Shown here: one piece after another, positions 1-7,720 of the stretch
Position numbering within the stretch: the first letter of the stretch is position 1
Layout of the letters: each line of letters starts with the position of its first letter
IMG/VR virus record: IMGVR_UViG_3300027708_000025
Location: 62,001-126,000 of that record
Source: a virus
Direction: 5' to 3' (one strand)
Length of the DNA stretch: 64,000 nucleotides
Notes under the pieces: model-generated
Seen by the model: only the letters and a program-made list of their open reading frames with translations
Databases searched by the model: none
What the model was told of the DNA's origin: nothing
Translations under genes and position numbers: made by a program

Positions 1-90
1 ATTTGTTGGTGTTGTTTTATCTCCGCCTACTAATGGAGTTACTGAATATTCAGCCTCGCATGTGTCGCAGAATACGTTATATGTTGTCAT
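1..90 (-). CDS. Partial small zinc-ribbon-like protein (N-terminus only)
   Basis: The first 30 codons of a gene that runs off the left edge of the window. ATG is at 90-88 and a Shine-Dalgarno AAGGAG lies just upstream at 95-100, overlapping the end of the preceding gene. The visible protein begins MTTYNVFCDTCEAEYSV and carries a C-x-x-C pair typical of small zinc-ribbon phage proteins. Without the C-terminal half a second metal-binding pair cannot be confirmed. It is probably co-translated with the gene at 99-722. Function unknown. Confidence 0.7.
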   Translation of the reverse strand, partial: MTTYNVFCDTCEAEYSVTPLVGGDKTTPTN

Positions 91-98
91 TTTTCTCC

Positions 99-722
99 TT
101 ATTCGTACATTACCGTACTTGTGCTTCCAAGTGCCCATTTTGCGTCAGTCTCTACAGACCAACGCTTTGTTGCTACTTTGAAATCAGGAACTTTTAATTC
201 CTTGGGGTTGCTACTAGGTTCTAAAATCAGCATTCTATTGTTCGGCTGTGCCGCAAACTGACCATTGTCACATTTAATAAAGTTATAAGATTTATGGTCT
301 TCAATATCTTCGCTGAATCCCGTATCTAGTATATTGAAATCTGGATGTGCAGAATCGACAGTAAACAAGTACTCGCCGTATCTCCAGTCACCAGCCTTAC
401 TTTTAAATTTACATTTTTGAGATTGCAACTGCGCTTTTTTAATTACAGTAATGTCATATGATAAACAATCCCACAATTGTAAATGATCTAAAGGCATTTC
501 TTCTGTTATTTTTTTCCAACAGAATGCGTGTAAAGGCAACTTGTCGTATAGTGCGCCGTATTCATTTAAATATGCTTCTATACGAAATGCTTGTCCCCTC
601 AAACTCTTTATACTTATCCACCAGCAAGGAACTAATTCTCCGTGACCTTTTTCAAAGTCATAGAGAAATTCTTTGCGTACAAAGCATTTAACTGCGGGAA
701 GATTTGCTACTATGTGTGCCAT
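99..722 (-). CDS. Conserved phage protein of unknown function
   Basis: A 207-residue soluble protein with no signal peptide or membrane segment. It is rich in Trp and aromatic residues (CWWISIK near residue 33, FCWKK near 68). I do not recognise a catalytic motif. The sequence looks like a compact globular protein, not a low-complexity virion protein. The start ATG (722-720) lies 3 bases after the stop of the 49-residue membrane protein, so translational coupling is likely. Its stop overlaps the ribosome-binding site of the next gene. From memory, similar proteins occur in T4-like marine phages, but that cannot be checked here. Confidence 0.75.
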   Translation of the reverse strand: MAHIVANLPAVKCFVRKEFLYDFEKGHGELVPCWWISIKSLRGQAFRIEAYLNEYGALYDKLPLHAFCWKKITEEMPLDHLQLWDCLSYDITVIKKAQLQSQKCKFKSKAGDWRYGEYLFTVDSAHPDFNILDTGFSEDIEDHKSYNFIKCDNGQFAAQPNNRMLILEPSSNPKELKVPDFKVATKRWSVETDAKWALGSTSTVMYE

Positions 723-725
723 GTT

Positions 726-875
726 TTACCAATGCCTTATAACGCCTGCTATAATAAACAGGTTCGTTATTATATAGCAAAACACAATACATGTTCTGAT
801 GATTGCAACTTTGTCCGACTCTTTGTCACATGTACTAGATTTGTGTCCTAGTGCTTTTGCCCACAGCCGCCACAT
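726..875 (-). CDS. Small single-span membrane protein, 49 aa
   Basis: A short ORF filling the space between two longer genes. The protein starts MWRLWAKALGHKSS, has a charged middle (CDKESDKVAIIRT) and one hydrophobic segment near residues 27-46, ending HW. The composition is clearly protein-like and the gene fits exactly between the stop of the 98-residue secreted protein (878) and the start at 722. I recall similar short MWRLWAKALG proteins in T4-like cyanophages. Function unknown; the single membrane span with a cytoplasmic N-terminal amphipathic part is the only visible feature. No strong Shine-Dalgarno, so expression probably depends on coupling to the gene upstream. Confidence 0.7.
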   Translation of the reverse strand: MWRLWAKALGHKSSTCDKESDKVAIIRTCIVFCYIITNLFIIAGVIRHW

Positions 876-877
876 GG

Positions 878-1174
878 TTATTGAGTGCAAGTTCTTTCAC
901 GATAGATTCTTCCATCGGATTGTTGAATTTCTTTCCAATCAGTACACACTTGAGGTGACTGTTGAATTATAACAGGCTGTTGCTGAACATATATTGGTTG
1001 CTGTTGAACATATATGGGTTGTTGTCGTGCGATTTCGTACCCAATGACACCACCTATAATTGTAGGTCCAATCCAACTGTATGGTCTAAGTCCATAACCG
1101 TGATGATAACCATGGTGCTGTGCAAATGATGAAGCAGACACCATTAACAAAAATACAGTTAATATTTTTTTCAT
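878..1174 (-). CDS. Secreted small protein with PIYVQQQ repeats
   Basis: A 98-residue protein with a clear Sec signal peptide (MKKILTVFLLMVSASSFA, cleavage expected before QHH). It continues with a His/Tyr/Gly-rich stretch, a short hydrophobic glycine-containing segment (GPTIIGGVIGYEIA, residues 36-49) and a tandem repeat of PIYVQQQ, visible at DNA level near 985-1020. Two cysteines near the C-terminus (VCTDW and RTCTQ) could form a disulphide in the periplasm. The protein looks bacterial in style and probably acts in the periplasm or outer membrane of the infected cell. It follows the secreted nuclease by 12 bases in the same operon. No function can be assigned. Confidence 0.8.
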   Translation of the reverse strand: MKKILTVFLLMVSASSFAQHHGYHHGYGLRPYSWIGPTIIGGVIGYEIARQQPIYVQQQPIYVQQQPVIIQQSPQVCTDWKEIQQSDGRIYRERTCTQ

Positions 1175-1186
1175 TTGTTAATCCTT

Positions 1187-1987
1187 TTATCCACACTTTT
1201 TACGTTTAACATTAGTTAGTGCACCAAAATCAACTGGCCATTCTTGACCAGGTTCTAACTCTTTTGCTTTAGATGGAAATAAGTACTTTACACCAGCTTG
1301 TTTTTCTATTTCTGAGATTGGCACACGATATACACGCATGTCATTTCCGAGATTTGGATATGGTGGTACATGCGGAAATTTCCATCCAGCAACCTCATGT
1401 GTTGTATTATTGATTACAATTTTATAATAACCATGTGGAACAACAACACCATTCCCAATTGTTTTATCACCAGCACCATAAAATGCACCAACGTATATAG
1501 TAAAAGGTTGATTTAGCTGAACTGCCCAACCACGAACAGAAGTTTCGAGTAATTTCCAAACACCACGATTTAGTGAACCTGCTTGTGGATACATGTTTGT
1601 CATTAGGAAAGATTCATATTCAACTTGAACATCCCAAGACAAATCACCATCTGGTGCCGCATGACCTTTGTCGTAACCCGTGCCAACATAATCATCTGGA
1701 CGTGGACCATTAGGTACTGATTGATCTGCAACAAATGCATTAGTACGTGCTACACAACCCAATGCATTCGGAGGAGTTAATTCGTATGTTACAAACTTTG
1801 GAATCTTTGCTTGTTCATCATATCCAACAAGATATGCTTCTCTGCAAATTGGCTGAACATTTTGCACAACAGGGAATCCATAAGGCGCATGAACCGCACA
1901 TGCTTGAGGTGATAAAGGCGCACGTTGAGTCCATGCAAATGCATTAAATGATAATAAGATGAATAACGATACTAATATTTTTTTCAT
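1187..1987 (-). CDS. Secreted DNA/RNA non-specific endonuclease (beta-beta-alpha-Me, NUC family)
   Basis: A 266-residue nuclease of the EndoG/Serratia-nuclease family. I chose the ATG at 1987 because it overlaps the nrdB stop as ATGA and follows a GGGGGAAAG ribosome-binding site. It also gives a perfect Sec signal peptide (MKKILVSLFILLSFNAFA), which the upstream in-frame start would bury. The catalytic DRGH-type motif appears as D106-K107-G108-H109, followed by the family Asn (N140, in LNRGVWKLLE) and Glu (E148). The family hydrolyses single- and double-stranded DNA and RNA with a metal ion. Export to the periplasm is unusual for a phage nuclease. Possible roles are digestion of incoming rival phage DNA or salvage of extracellular DNA; both are inference. 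Confidence 0.87.
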   Translation of the reverse strand: MKKILVSLFILLSFNAFAWTQRAPLSPQACAVHAPYGFPVVQNVQPICREAYLVGYDEQAKIPKFVTYELTPPNALGCVARTNAFVADQSVPNGPRPDDYVGTGYDKGHAAPDGDLSWDVQVEYESFLMTNMYPQAGSLNRGVWKLLETSVRGWAVQLNQPFTIYVGAFYGAGDKTIGNGVVVPHGYYKIVINNTTHEVAGWKFPHVPPYPNLGNDMRVYRVPISEIEKQAGVKYLFPSKAKELEPGQEWPVDFGALTNVKRKKCG

Positions 1988-2979
1988 GCCGCTTTCCCCC
2001 ATACATCTGCCCAATCACCTTTTGTAGCACCCTTTGCATAGTCGGTTGCTCTGTTCTCAAAGAAATTAGTATGCGTTGGTGCATTAATCATTTCTTCAAC
2101 CCAAGGTAATGGATTTCTTTTTACTTTAAAAATACCTTTCAATCCAAGACTGATAAGGCGCCTGTCTGCAATATAACGAATGTATTTCTTAACTTCTTCT
2201 GAAGTAAGTCCTTCCATCTCATTGATGCCGAATGCTAAGTCAATAAACTTGTCTTCAAGTTCAACCATTCGTTCTGCTATAGTATATATGCGTGATTTCA
2301 ATTCATCATTCCAAATCTCATTGTTTTCTTGAATGAATGATCTGAATAGTTTAATCATAGATTCACAATGTTGTGTCTCATCTACAATAGACCAAGTAAC
2401 GATCTGTCCCATGCCTCTCATTTTACCCATGCGTGGAAAGTTCAAAAGCATGATGAATGAAGAGAACAACTGCATACCTTCTGTGAATGCGGAGAATACT
2501 GCAATGTGTGTAGCAGTAGATTGCAAGTCACCATTTGCATTTGAAATGTCTAACACATAATCGTGTTTGTCTTTCATTTCTTGATATGCTAAGAACTCAT
2601 TGTATGTTGTATCTGGTAGACCTAATGTTTCAATCAGATGCGAATATGCGGCAACGTGCAACGCTTCTCTAGCGGCAAAGCCAAGCAACATCATACGCAC
2701 TTCTGGTTGCTTGAAGTATGGCAGATAGTTCTTTACATAACCACCAGCAACGTCAATGTCACCCTGTGTGAAGAAACGAAAAATGTTTGTGAGAAAATGT
2801 TTCTCTTCTGCTGTTAACTTTTTCTTCCAATCTTTTACATCTTCAGCCATTGGAACTTCTGTATGTAACCAATGACTCTGTTCATGCTTTAACCATGCAT
2901 CATATGCCCACGGATAGTTGAATGGCTTGAATGCATCTCTGCTATCCATTAAATTACTTTTTATTTTTGTTATACTCAT
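1984..2979 (-). CDS. nrdB: Ribonucleoside-diphosphate reductase, beta subunit (class Ia)
   Basis: A 331-residue NrdB that houses the di-iron/tyrosyl-radical cofactor needed by NrdA to make deoxyribonucleotides. The ligand set is visible: Asp in TQGDIDVAGG (residues 71-80), E105 and H108 in REALHVAAY, E167 in FTEGMQ, and E201 and H204 in DETQH. Y112, four residues after H108, is the expected radical tyrosine. Length is close to the T4 and bacterial class Ia norm. It lies in an operon primase-nrdA-thioredoxin-99 aa-nrdB, ending in an ATGA overlap with the secreted nuclease. It supplies dNTPs for phage replication. Confidence 0.97.
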   Translation of the reverse strand: MSITKIKSNLMDSRDAFKPFNYPWAYDAWLKHEQSHWLHTEVPMAEDVKDWKKKLTAEEKHFLTNIFRFFTQGDIDVAGGYVKNYLPYFKQPEVRMMLLGFAAREALHVAAYSHLIETLGLPDTTYNEFLAYQEMKDKHDYVLDISNANGDLQSTATHIAVFSAFTEGMQLFSSFIMLLNFPRMGKMRGMGQIVTWSIVDETQHCESMIKLFRSFIQENNEIWNDELKSRIYTIAERMVELEDKFIDLAFGINEMEGLTSEEVKKYIRYIADRRLISLGLKGIFKVKRNPLPWVEEMINAPTHTNFFENRATDYAKGATKGDWADVWGKAA

Positions 2980-2982
2980 TTG

Positions 2983-3282
2983 TTATTCTTCTCCGAAATG
3001 TATTCTTTGGCCAGGATAGTTATTCATAAAGTACGTGAATGTACTTTCGATGGTTGGTTGTTGTGTGATGAACACATTTGTTTTTCTTTCGTAAATAAAG
3101 ATTTGGTTATCATGCACTTCAGTTTTACAAATTAATATATCCATGTTTTTATATTTGACTTGTTCAGCTTCTCTCATCACTCTGTCAATTTCATTTTCTG
3201 CTTTATGCATTCTGTTTCTAATGAAAATGATTATGCAACTAACAAGAAAAATTAATTCCATTACACCAAAATTCCAATCCAT
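2983..3282 (-). CDS. Small N-terminally anchored membrane protein
   Basis: A 99-residue protein with one N-terminal membrane segment (MELIFLVSCIIIFI, residues 8-21) followed by a charged helix (RNRMHKAENEIDRVMREAEQ) and a soluble C-terminal half. It sits between the thioredoxin-like gene and nrdB with almost no intergenic space, so it is co-translated with the ribonucleotide reductase genes. No cysteine pair or known redox motif is present, and I do not recognise the family. A role in tethering the reductase complex to the membrane is conceivable from context only. Confidence 0.75.
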   Translation of the reverse strand: MDWNFGVMELIFLVSCIIIFIRNRMHKAENEIDRVMREAEQVKYKNMDILICKTEVHDNQIFIYERKTNVFITQQPTIESTFTYFMNNYPGQRIHFGEE

Positions 3283-3525
3283 TTAAGCACCCAACCATTC
3301 TGTTAATTCATTTTTCATTTTCATGCCAGAAAATCTTTTAACTTCAATGTCACCATCTAACATGACTAAAGTGGGAACACCACGAATGCCATAGTCTACT
3401 GCGAGTTGTTGATTCTCATCAATGTCAATAACTTCAATTGGAATTTGAGTATCAACATCTTCTAATGTTTTTGCTAACATCTTACATGGCTGACACCATG
3501 ATGCTGTAAATCTAAGTACTTTCAT
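3283..3525 (-). CDS. nrdC: Thioredoxin/glutaredoxin-like reductant of ribonucleotide reductase
   Basis: An 80-residue thioredoxin-fold protein with the active site W10-C11-Q12-P13-C14 near the N-terminus. It has the conserved cis-proline segment GVPTLVML (GIRGVPTLV near residues 48-56). It is shorter than E. coli thioredoxin (about 108) and close to phage thioredoxins such as T4 NrdC. Its position immediately downstream of nrdA (3-base gap) supports a role in re-reducing the NrdA C-terminal cysteines. Gene symbol is by analogy to T4. Confidence 0.92.
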   Translation of the reverse strand: MKVLRFTASWCQPCKMLAKTLEDVDTQIPIEVIDIDENQQLAVDYGIRGVPTLVMLDGDIEVKRFSGMKMKNELTEWLGA

Positions 3526-3528
3526 TTT

Positions 3529-5328
3529 TTATCCTTCACATGCAAGACATGCATCACCATCAATAAGTGCTTTCATATCTAGTTCTTTAATTACTTCACG
3601 TTCAATACGTTTAGATACTTTATCTGCTTTACCAATCTTTTCTGAACGACAATAGTACAATGTTTTGAGTCCTTGCTTCCATGCTTGAAAGTGTACTGCA
3701 TGTAGATACATAATGTTCACATCAGGTCGAAAAAATAGATTCAATGATTGTGCTTGGTCAATATACACTTGTCTATCTGCGGCATGATTAACTAACCAAC
3801 GTTGGTCAATCTCCATAGAAGTCTTGAATACATCTTTTGTCCAATCGTCCATCCATGTTAGATGTTGTACAGAACCATCGTTTGCAATGATTGAAGACCA
3901 AATATCATTGTAATCATTTTGTGATACTGTATCTCCATCACCTGAAAGATATTTTTGAATAACTCTATCTAACCATTTGTTTTTGGCTAACGATGACCCT
4001 GATAAAGTGTCCTGACGATAAGCATTAGCACGATAAGGTTCGATACTAGGGCTAGTATTTCCCATGATGATAGACGAAGAAGCATTTGGAGCAATAGCCA
4101 TAAGATGACTAAAACGTTGGCCAGTGCCAACAGCATCAATAGCTTCACCTCGCTCTTTACCCAATTTAAGATTCGCATCATTGAGTTGTTCCCTTATGTG
4201 TGAGAAGATTTGTTTGTTTCTTCCGACTGCAAGTGCGGATTCAAATGGGACGTTATTTCGTTGTAGATAAGCATGAAACCCCAAAGCACCGATGCCAATA
4301 CTGCGCTCACGTATGGCAGAGAACCTTGCACGTTCAACGGCGGCAGGAGCATTATCAATAAAATACTGAAGAACATTGTCGAGCATTTCAGCAATATCAG
4401 CAAGAAATAAAGGATCAGTTTTCCAATCATCAAAGTACTCCAAGTTAACTGAAGACAAACAACATACTGCTGTTCTATCTTTATCTGTAGGTAAAATAAT
4501 TTCAGAGCAAAGATTACTCTGCTTAATACTTAGTCCCAAATCTTTTTGAAACTGTGGCATAGCACGATTGCTTGCGTCAATGAAATGTAGATATGGCTCA
4601 CCAGTCTGCATACGGATGTCAAGTATACGTTGCCACAAGTCTTTTGCAGAAACCACTTCTCGCACTTCATTACTATGTGGGTCTTTTAATTCCCAAGAAT
4701 CATCTGCATCTTTGTCTTGCATACATCGTTCAACGATTTGCATAAATGAATCTGGAATGTTGATGCCATGATGTAGATTGAGTGTACGCAGATTAGGATC
4801 GCCCGTAGGCTTTCTCATTTCAAGAAATAGAAGAATATCAGGATGAGAGATATCAAGATATGTAGCATAAGAACCACGGCGGGTGCGCCCTTGACGATAT
4901 GCAAGACTTGATGCGTCATATGTGCGAAGGTGGGGCATGACTCCAACCGACTTATCATCCGAACTGCGAATGCTGACACCAATACCGACACCACCTCCCA
5001 ACATAGACAACCAATTTACTTCCGCAAGACAGTTAACAAGCCCTTCTGCGCTATCGTGTAGATATGGAAGAAAACATGAAATAGGCAGCCCACGGCTACT
5101 GCGACCAAAAGAAAGAATGGGAGTAGAATAAGACAACCAATGTTTACTGCTGTATTCGTATAATCGCTGTGCGTGTTCTGGATTGGAACCAAATGCTTTT
5201 GAGACATGAGCAAACCTTTCTTGTGGAGAGGTTTCATCCTCCTTCATATAACTTTCTTTCAATCTTTTAATACCTAACTCATCAAATAATGAGTCTCTAC
5301 TGTAGTCAATTACAATATCAGTTGACAT
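3529..5328 (-). CDS. nrdA: Ribonucleoside-diphosphate reductase, alpha subunit (class Ia)
   Basis: A 599-residue catalytic subunit. The radical-site residues are visible: C85 (GLPISCFLP), N272-x-C274-x-E276 (SNLCSE), the partner cysteine at 289/290 (AVCCLSS), the Tyr pair Y558-Y559 (LYYCR), and the C-terminal shuttle cysteines C594 and C597 (CLACEG). It is about 160 residues shorter than E. coli NrdA. The N-terminus begins almost directly at the catalytic barrel, so the allosteric ATP-cone is absent. The enzyme is therefore probably not shut off by dATP, which would suit high dNTP demand during infection (inference). It is co-transcribed with primase upstream and the thioredoxin downstream. 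Confidence 0.97.
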   Translation of the reverse strand: MSTDIVIDYSRDSLFDELGIKRLKESYMKEDETSPQERFAHVSKAFGSNPEHAQRLYEYSSKHWLSYSTPILSFGRSSRGLPISCFLPYLHDSAEGLVNCLAEVNWLSMLGGGVGIGVSIRSSDDKSVGVMPHLRTYDASSLAYRQGRTRRGSYATYLDISHPDILLFLEMRKPTGDPNLRTLNLHHGINIPDSFMQIVERCMQDKDADDSWELKDPHSNEVREVVSAKDLWQRILDIRMQTGEPYLHFIDASNRAMPQFQKDLGLSIKQSNLCSEIILPTDKDRTAVCCLSSVNLEYFDDWKTDPLFLADIAEMLDNVLQYFIDNAPAAVERARFSAIRERSIGIGALGFHAYLQRNNVPFESALAVGRNKQIFSHIREQLNDANLKLGKERGEAIDAVGTGQRFSHLMAIAPNASSSIIMGNTSPSIEPYRANAYRQDTLSGSSLAKNKWLDRVIQKYLSGDGDTVSQNDYNDIWSSIIANDGSVQHLTWMDDWTKDVFKTSMEIDQRWLVNHAADRQVYIDQAQSLNLFFRPDVNIMYLHAVHFQAWKQGLKTLYYCRSEKIGKADKVSKRIEREVIKELDMKALIDGDACLACEG

Positions 5329-5355
5329 TCAAATTCCTTCTTATTAATTTTACGT

Positions 5356-6378
5356 TCATCTCATCTTCCATATGTTGAATTCAAGTAGTGCTTTAGGACC
5401 ACGAAAGGTAAATTTATTTATTGTATCCAAGATTTCATTCTGCGCTTTTCCGGCTAGTATCATATCATTTATATCTTTTTCTTGATATGATTTAGGCCAG
5501 ATTGCTACATTTGCACCTGCACTAATTGCGTCACCTATCTCTCTTACGATTTCTTTATTACGTGGTTCATTATCATAGATCAATACCAACTTATCTTTCG
5601 GTAAGTGATTGAGTGCATACTTCAGATTTGAATTTCCAACTGCAACTGCATTGGGTAAGAATAGACTGTCAATTGGTCCTTCAGTCACAAAAATAGTCTG
5701 TGTTATATCTATCCCGTTCATGTTGAAAATCATAGGCGAATCATCTTTTATTTTCATCACGATGTATCGCAACTTCTCACCACGAATACCACGTGCCGTT
5801 AGTCCAACCAATTCATCATCGCTATCATAGAACGGCAATACAATTCTAGGCTCGTCAGTTACAATCTTCTCTTCATACTCTGGCGAGAAAACTTTTAACT
5901 TTTGAACATTGTCAACATAGTATAACGACTTTAATCTATCCTCAGGAATCTTTCGTAAACGTGCATATACAATCGCTTCATGCGTATCGCTGAGTTTAGA
6001 TAGGGGAGTTAGAACACCTTTTAGATTGTCCGTTTTGTTGCTACCGAATACAACAGGCTTAAAAACGAATCCGTGTTCTTTGTGTGCTTTACGACCAGTC
6101 TCACCTTCTTTGTATCGCTCTAAGCAATACTCTTTGTAGAGATTGGGATCAACTGCTTTGATTAGACTGCCAAGCGAAATGCTGACAGCACAATTGTGGC
6201 ACTTGTAGAATAGCCCACCTTTTTGTGCAAAGATGTATCCACGTGCCTTGTTTCTATTTGTTTGGGAATCACCACAGATAGGGCATCTGAAGTTATAGGT
6301 GTAGTCGCCTTTGCGAACAAATTTGTCCAAGCGAACTGAAAGTGTACCAATATACTTTTGGTCTATCCAAATACTCAT
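5356..6378 (-). CDS. 61: DNA primase (T4 gp61-like)
   Basis: A 340-residue primase that makes RNA primers for lagging-strand synthesis with the gp41 helicase. It has an N-terminal zinc-binding domain (C32-P-I-C35 and C60-H-N-C63), a central RNA-polymerase domain, and a TOPRIM segment with E233-G-P-I-D-S and the acidic Y268-D-N-E. This arrangement matches DnaG-type and T4 gp61 primases. It is the first gene after a strong sigma70-type promoter at 6417-6445 and leads the operon that continues into nrdA. The T4 gene number is used by homology of domain layout. Confidence 0.93.
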   Translation of the reverse strand: MSIWIDQKYIGTLSVRLDKFVRKGDYTYNFRCPICGDSQTNRNKARGYIFAQKGGLFYKCHNCAVSISLGSLIKAVDPNLYKEYCLERYKEGETGRKAHKEHGFVFKPVVFGSNKTDNLKGVLTPLSKLSDTHEAIVYARLRKIPEDRLKSLYYVDNVQKLKVFSPEYEEKIVTDEPRIVLPFYDSDDELVGLTARGIRGEKLRYIVMKIKDDSPMIFNMNGIDITQTIFVTEGPIDSLFLPNAVAVGNSNLKYALNHLPKDKLVLIYDNEPRNKEIVREIGDAISAGANVAIWPKSYQEKDINDMILAGKAQNEILDTINKFTFRGPKALLEFNIWKMR

Positions 6379-6416
6379 AAATGTTTCTCATAATATACAA
6401 TGTCAATTGAATGTCT

Positions 6417-6445
6417 ATTATATCAGACATTCAGACGGAAGTCAA
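6417..6445 (-). promoter_or_regulatory. Sigma70-like early promoter of the primase/nrd operon
   Basis: On the minus strand the -35 TTGACT (6440-6445) and a perfect -10 TATAAT (6417-6422) are separated by exactly 17 bases. It lies directly after the stop codon of the coiled-coil membrane protein and about 40 bases upstream of the primase ATG. It should be read by unmodified host RNA polymerase early in infection. Confidence 0.85.
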
Positions 6446-6877
6446 TTAGTTAAATATTTTTGATAGTGCGGTTAAGTTTACGTTAGAGATTACCCAAGCA
6501 AGAACAACCATACCACCAGCTACCATCCATTTCCATTGAAGAATTTTTTGCAAATCATTTTCTTCTTTTTTATTATGTTCTTGAATTTCTTCACGGAGTG
6601 CTTTAATCTCATCCATAATTCTACGTTCCGTCAATTCAACTTTATCCGATACCTCACGACTAATTGTAGTAATTCTGGAATGTAATTCCTTGATATCTGT
6701 ATTGGTATCGTTTTTTCTTTTTTCCATATCGTTATAGATTTGATTAACCATGCGGTCGTGGTTGTCCACCAGCTTCTCAATAACTGAGTCCATTTTACCA
6801 CAAAGCTGTGTGATAGTCAATACTTGATTCTTTAAGACTTCCACATCAACTTTTAATTCTACCGTAGCATCACTCAT
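6446..6877 (-). CDS. Coiled-coil protein with C-terminal membrane anchor (XhlA/holin-accessory-like)
   Basis: A 143-residue protein. I chose the ATG at 6877 because it overlaps the stop of the o-spanin gene as ATGA; the longer reading has no ribosome-binding site. Residues 1-115 are a long heptad-rich coiled coil, followed by a basic turn (ILQWKWM) and a single C-terminal membrane segment (VAGGMVVLAWVISNV). This architecture resembles haemolysin XhlA-type accessory proteins of phage lysis cassettes. It ends a tight cluster with the spanin genes, which supports a lysis role. The assignment rests on architecture and neighbours, not on a diagnostic motif. Confidence 0.7.
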   Translation of the reverse strand: MSDATVELKVDVEVLKNQVLTITQLCGKMDSVIEKLVDNHDRMVNQIYNDMEKRKNDTNTDIKELHSRITTISREVSDKVELTERRIMDEIKALREEIQEHNKKEENDLQKILQWKWMVAGGMVVLAWVISNVNLTALSKIFN

Positions 6878-7143
6878 TTGTTTAACTTCTCGAAAATTAT
6901 TTTTTGGGTCTCGTACCATTCCGTCCAAGCATCGTGTTTAACTGCACATTCGTAATACGTTGTATAGTTTTCGGTTATTGTTTTGGCTATGTCAGATAAC
7001 TTAGCCTCTTCGCTTAGAGTTTTTAACTGAGGGCATCTGATTTTTATTCTATCTGGTGCATCAGGAAACTTGACTGTCACTGGAACGACAGTTGAACAGC
7101 CTGCTATTAATATAAGCAATAAAGGTGCAAGGTATTTAATCAT
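6874..7143 (-). CDS. Outer-membrane spanin lipoprotein (Rz1-like o-spanin)
   Basis: An 89-residue lipoprotein with a textbook lipobox, LIAGC, placing the lipidated Cys at residue 16 after a hydrophobic signal (IKYLAPLLLILIAG). The mature part begins CSTVVPVTV, has a second Cys pair region (IRCPQ and YYECAV) and a helical tail. Its start overlaps the stop of the upstream two-span membrane protein as ATGA, the usual adjacency of a spanin pair. O-spanins bridge the outer membrane to the i-spanin and cause outer-membrane fusion in the last step of lysis. It implies a Gram-negative host. Confidence 0.8.
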   Translation of the reverse strand: MIKYLAPLLLILIAGCSTVVPVTVKFPDAPDRIKIRCPQLKTLSEEAKLSDIAKTITENYTTYYECAVKHDAWTEWYETQKIIFEKLNK

Positions 7144-7586
7144 CTTGAATCCTTAGCCGAATCATTATGTGCTATGAAAAATTCTTTAGGTATCTCACAT
7201 ATACCACCTGGCGCAAATTTAATGTCATACTTGACAACTTCTCTGTCAACATATTTTATGACTTCGTTGCCTTGCACTCTAACAATTTCAAGTTTCTTGA
7301 CAACTTTTTCTACTATCTTTATATTTTCTTTAGCAGACTGTACTTGAACTTCTGCTACTTTTGCTTCAACATCTTTTACTTTAGCAAGCCATGACTCTTC
7401 ATTTGATATTGCTCCAGCCATGTATGTGCCAACAACAATAGCAATAATAGATATTACTTGAATAGGAATTTTATATGCAGAAAGAAAAGGAATGAATCCT
7501 AGTACGTATGTTGCAATAACTCCTAATATTCCTGCAAAGAAAATTGCATAGAATATCCAATTGGGAAGCCATTCCAAAATCCACAT
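7140..7586 (-). CDS. Inner-membrane spanin-like protein (Rz-like i-spanin)
   Basis: A 148-residue protein with two membrane segments (about residues 8-30 and 40-62) followed by a periplasmic coiled coil (residues 66-110, KVKDVEAKVAEVQVQ) and a short globular end with one Cys (PGGICEIP). It directly precedes, with an ATGA overlap, the o-spanin lipoprotein. Classical Rz has one N-terminal membrane span, so the extra span is a variation seen in some T4-like phages. Role inferred: pairs with the lipoprotein to disrupt the outer membrane at lysis. Confidence 0.72.
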   Translation of the reverse strand: MWILEWLPNWIFYAIFFAGILGVIATYVLGFIPFLSAYKIPIQVISIIAIVVGTYMAGAISNEESWLAKVKDVEAKVAEVQVQSAKENIKIVEKVVKKLEIVRVQGNEVIKYVDREVVKYDIKFAPGGICEIPKEFFIAHNDSAKDSR

Positions 7587-7591
7587 AACAA

Positions 7592-7711
7592 TTACTCTTT
7601 ACTTGCAAATGCTGAACGCACTTTAGCTTCTATTGTTTTCGCCCATGAAGGTTGCGGAAAGTGCCAACCAACAAATGCACCGATTAAAATCCAAAAAATT
7701 GTTTCTAACAT
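7592..7711 (-). CDS. 39-residue single-span membrane protein in the lysis cluster
   Basis: A small gene with a good Shine-Dalgarno (AAGGAA, 7 bases upstream of the ATG at 7711). The protein starts MLETIFWILIGAFVGWHFPQP, giving one membrane span at residues 4-17 followed by a Pro/Trp turn and a basic amphipathic tail (AKTIEAKVRSAF). It fits exactly between the structural gene at 7721 and the spanin pair. Its position and size make it a candidate small holin or lysis regulator, but nothing in the sequence proves this. I recall similar short proteins in marine T4-like phages. Confidence 0.72.
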   Translation of the reverse strand: MLETIFWILIGAFVGWHFPQPSWAKTIEAKVRSAFASKE

Positions 7712-7720
7712 ATTGTTTCC

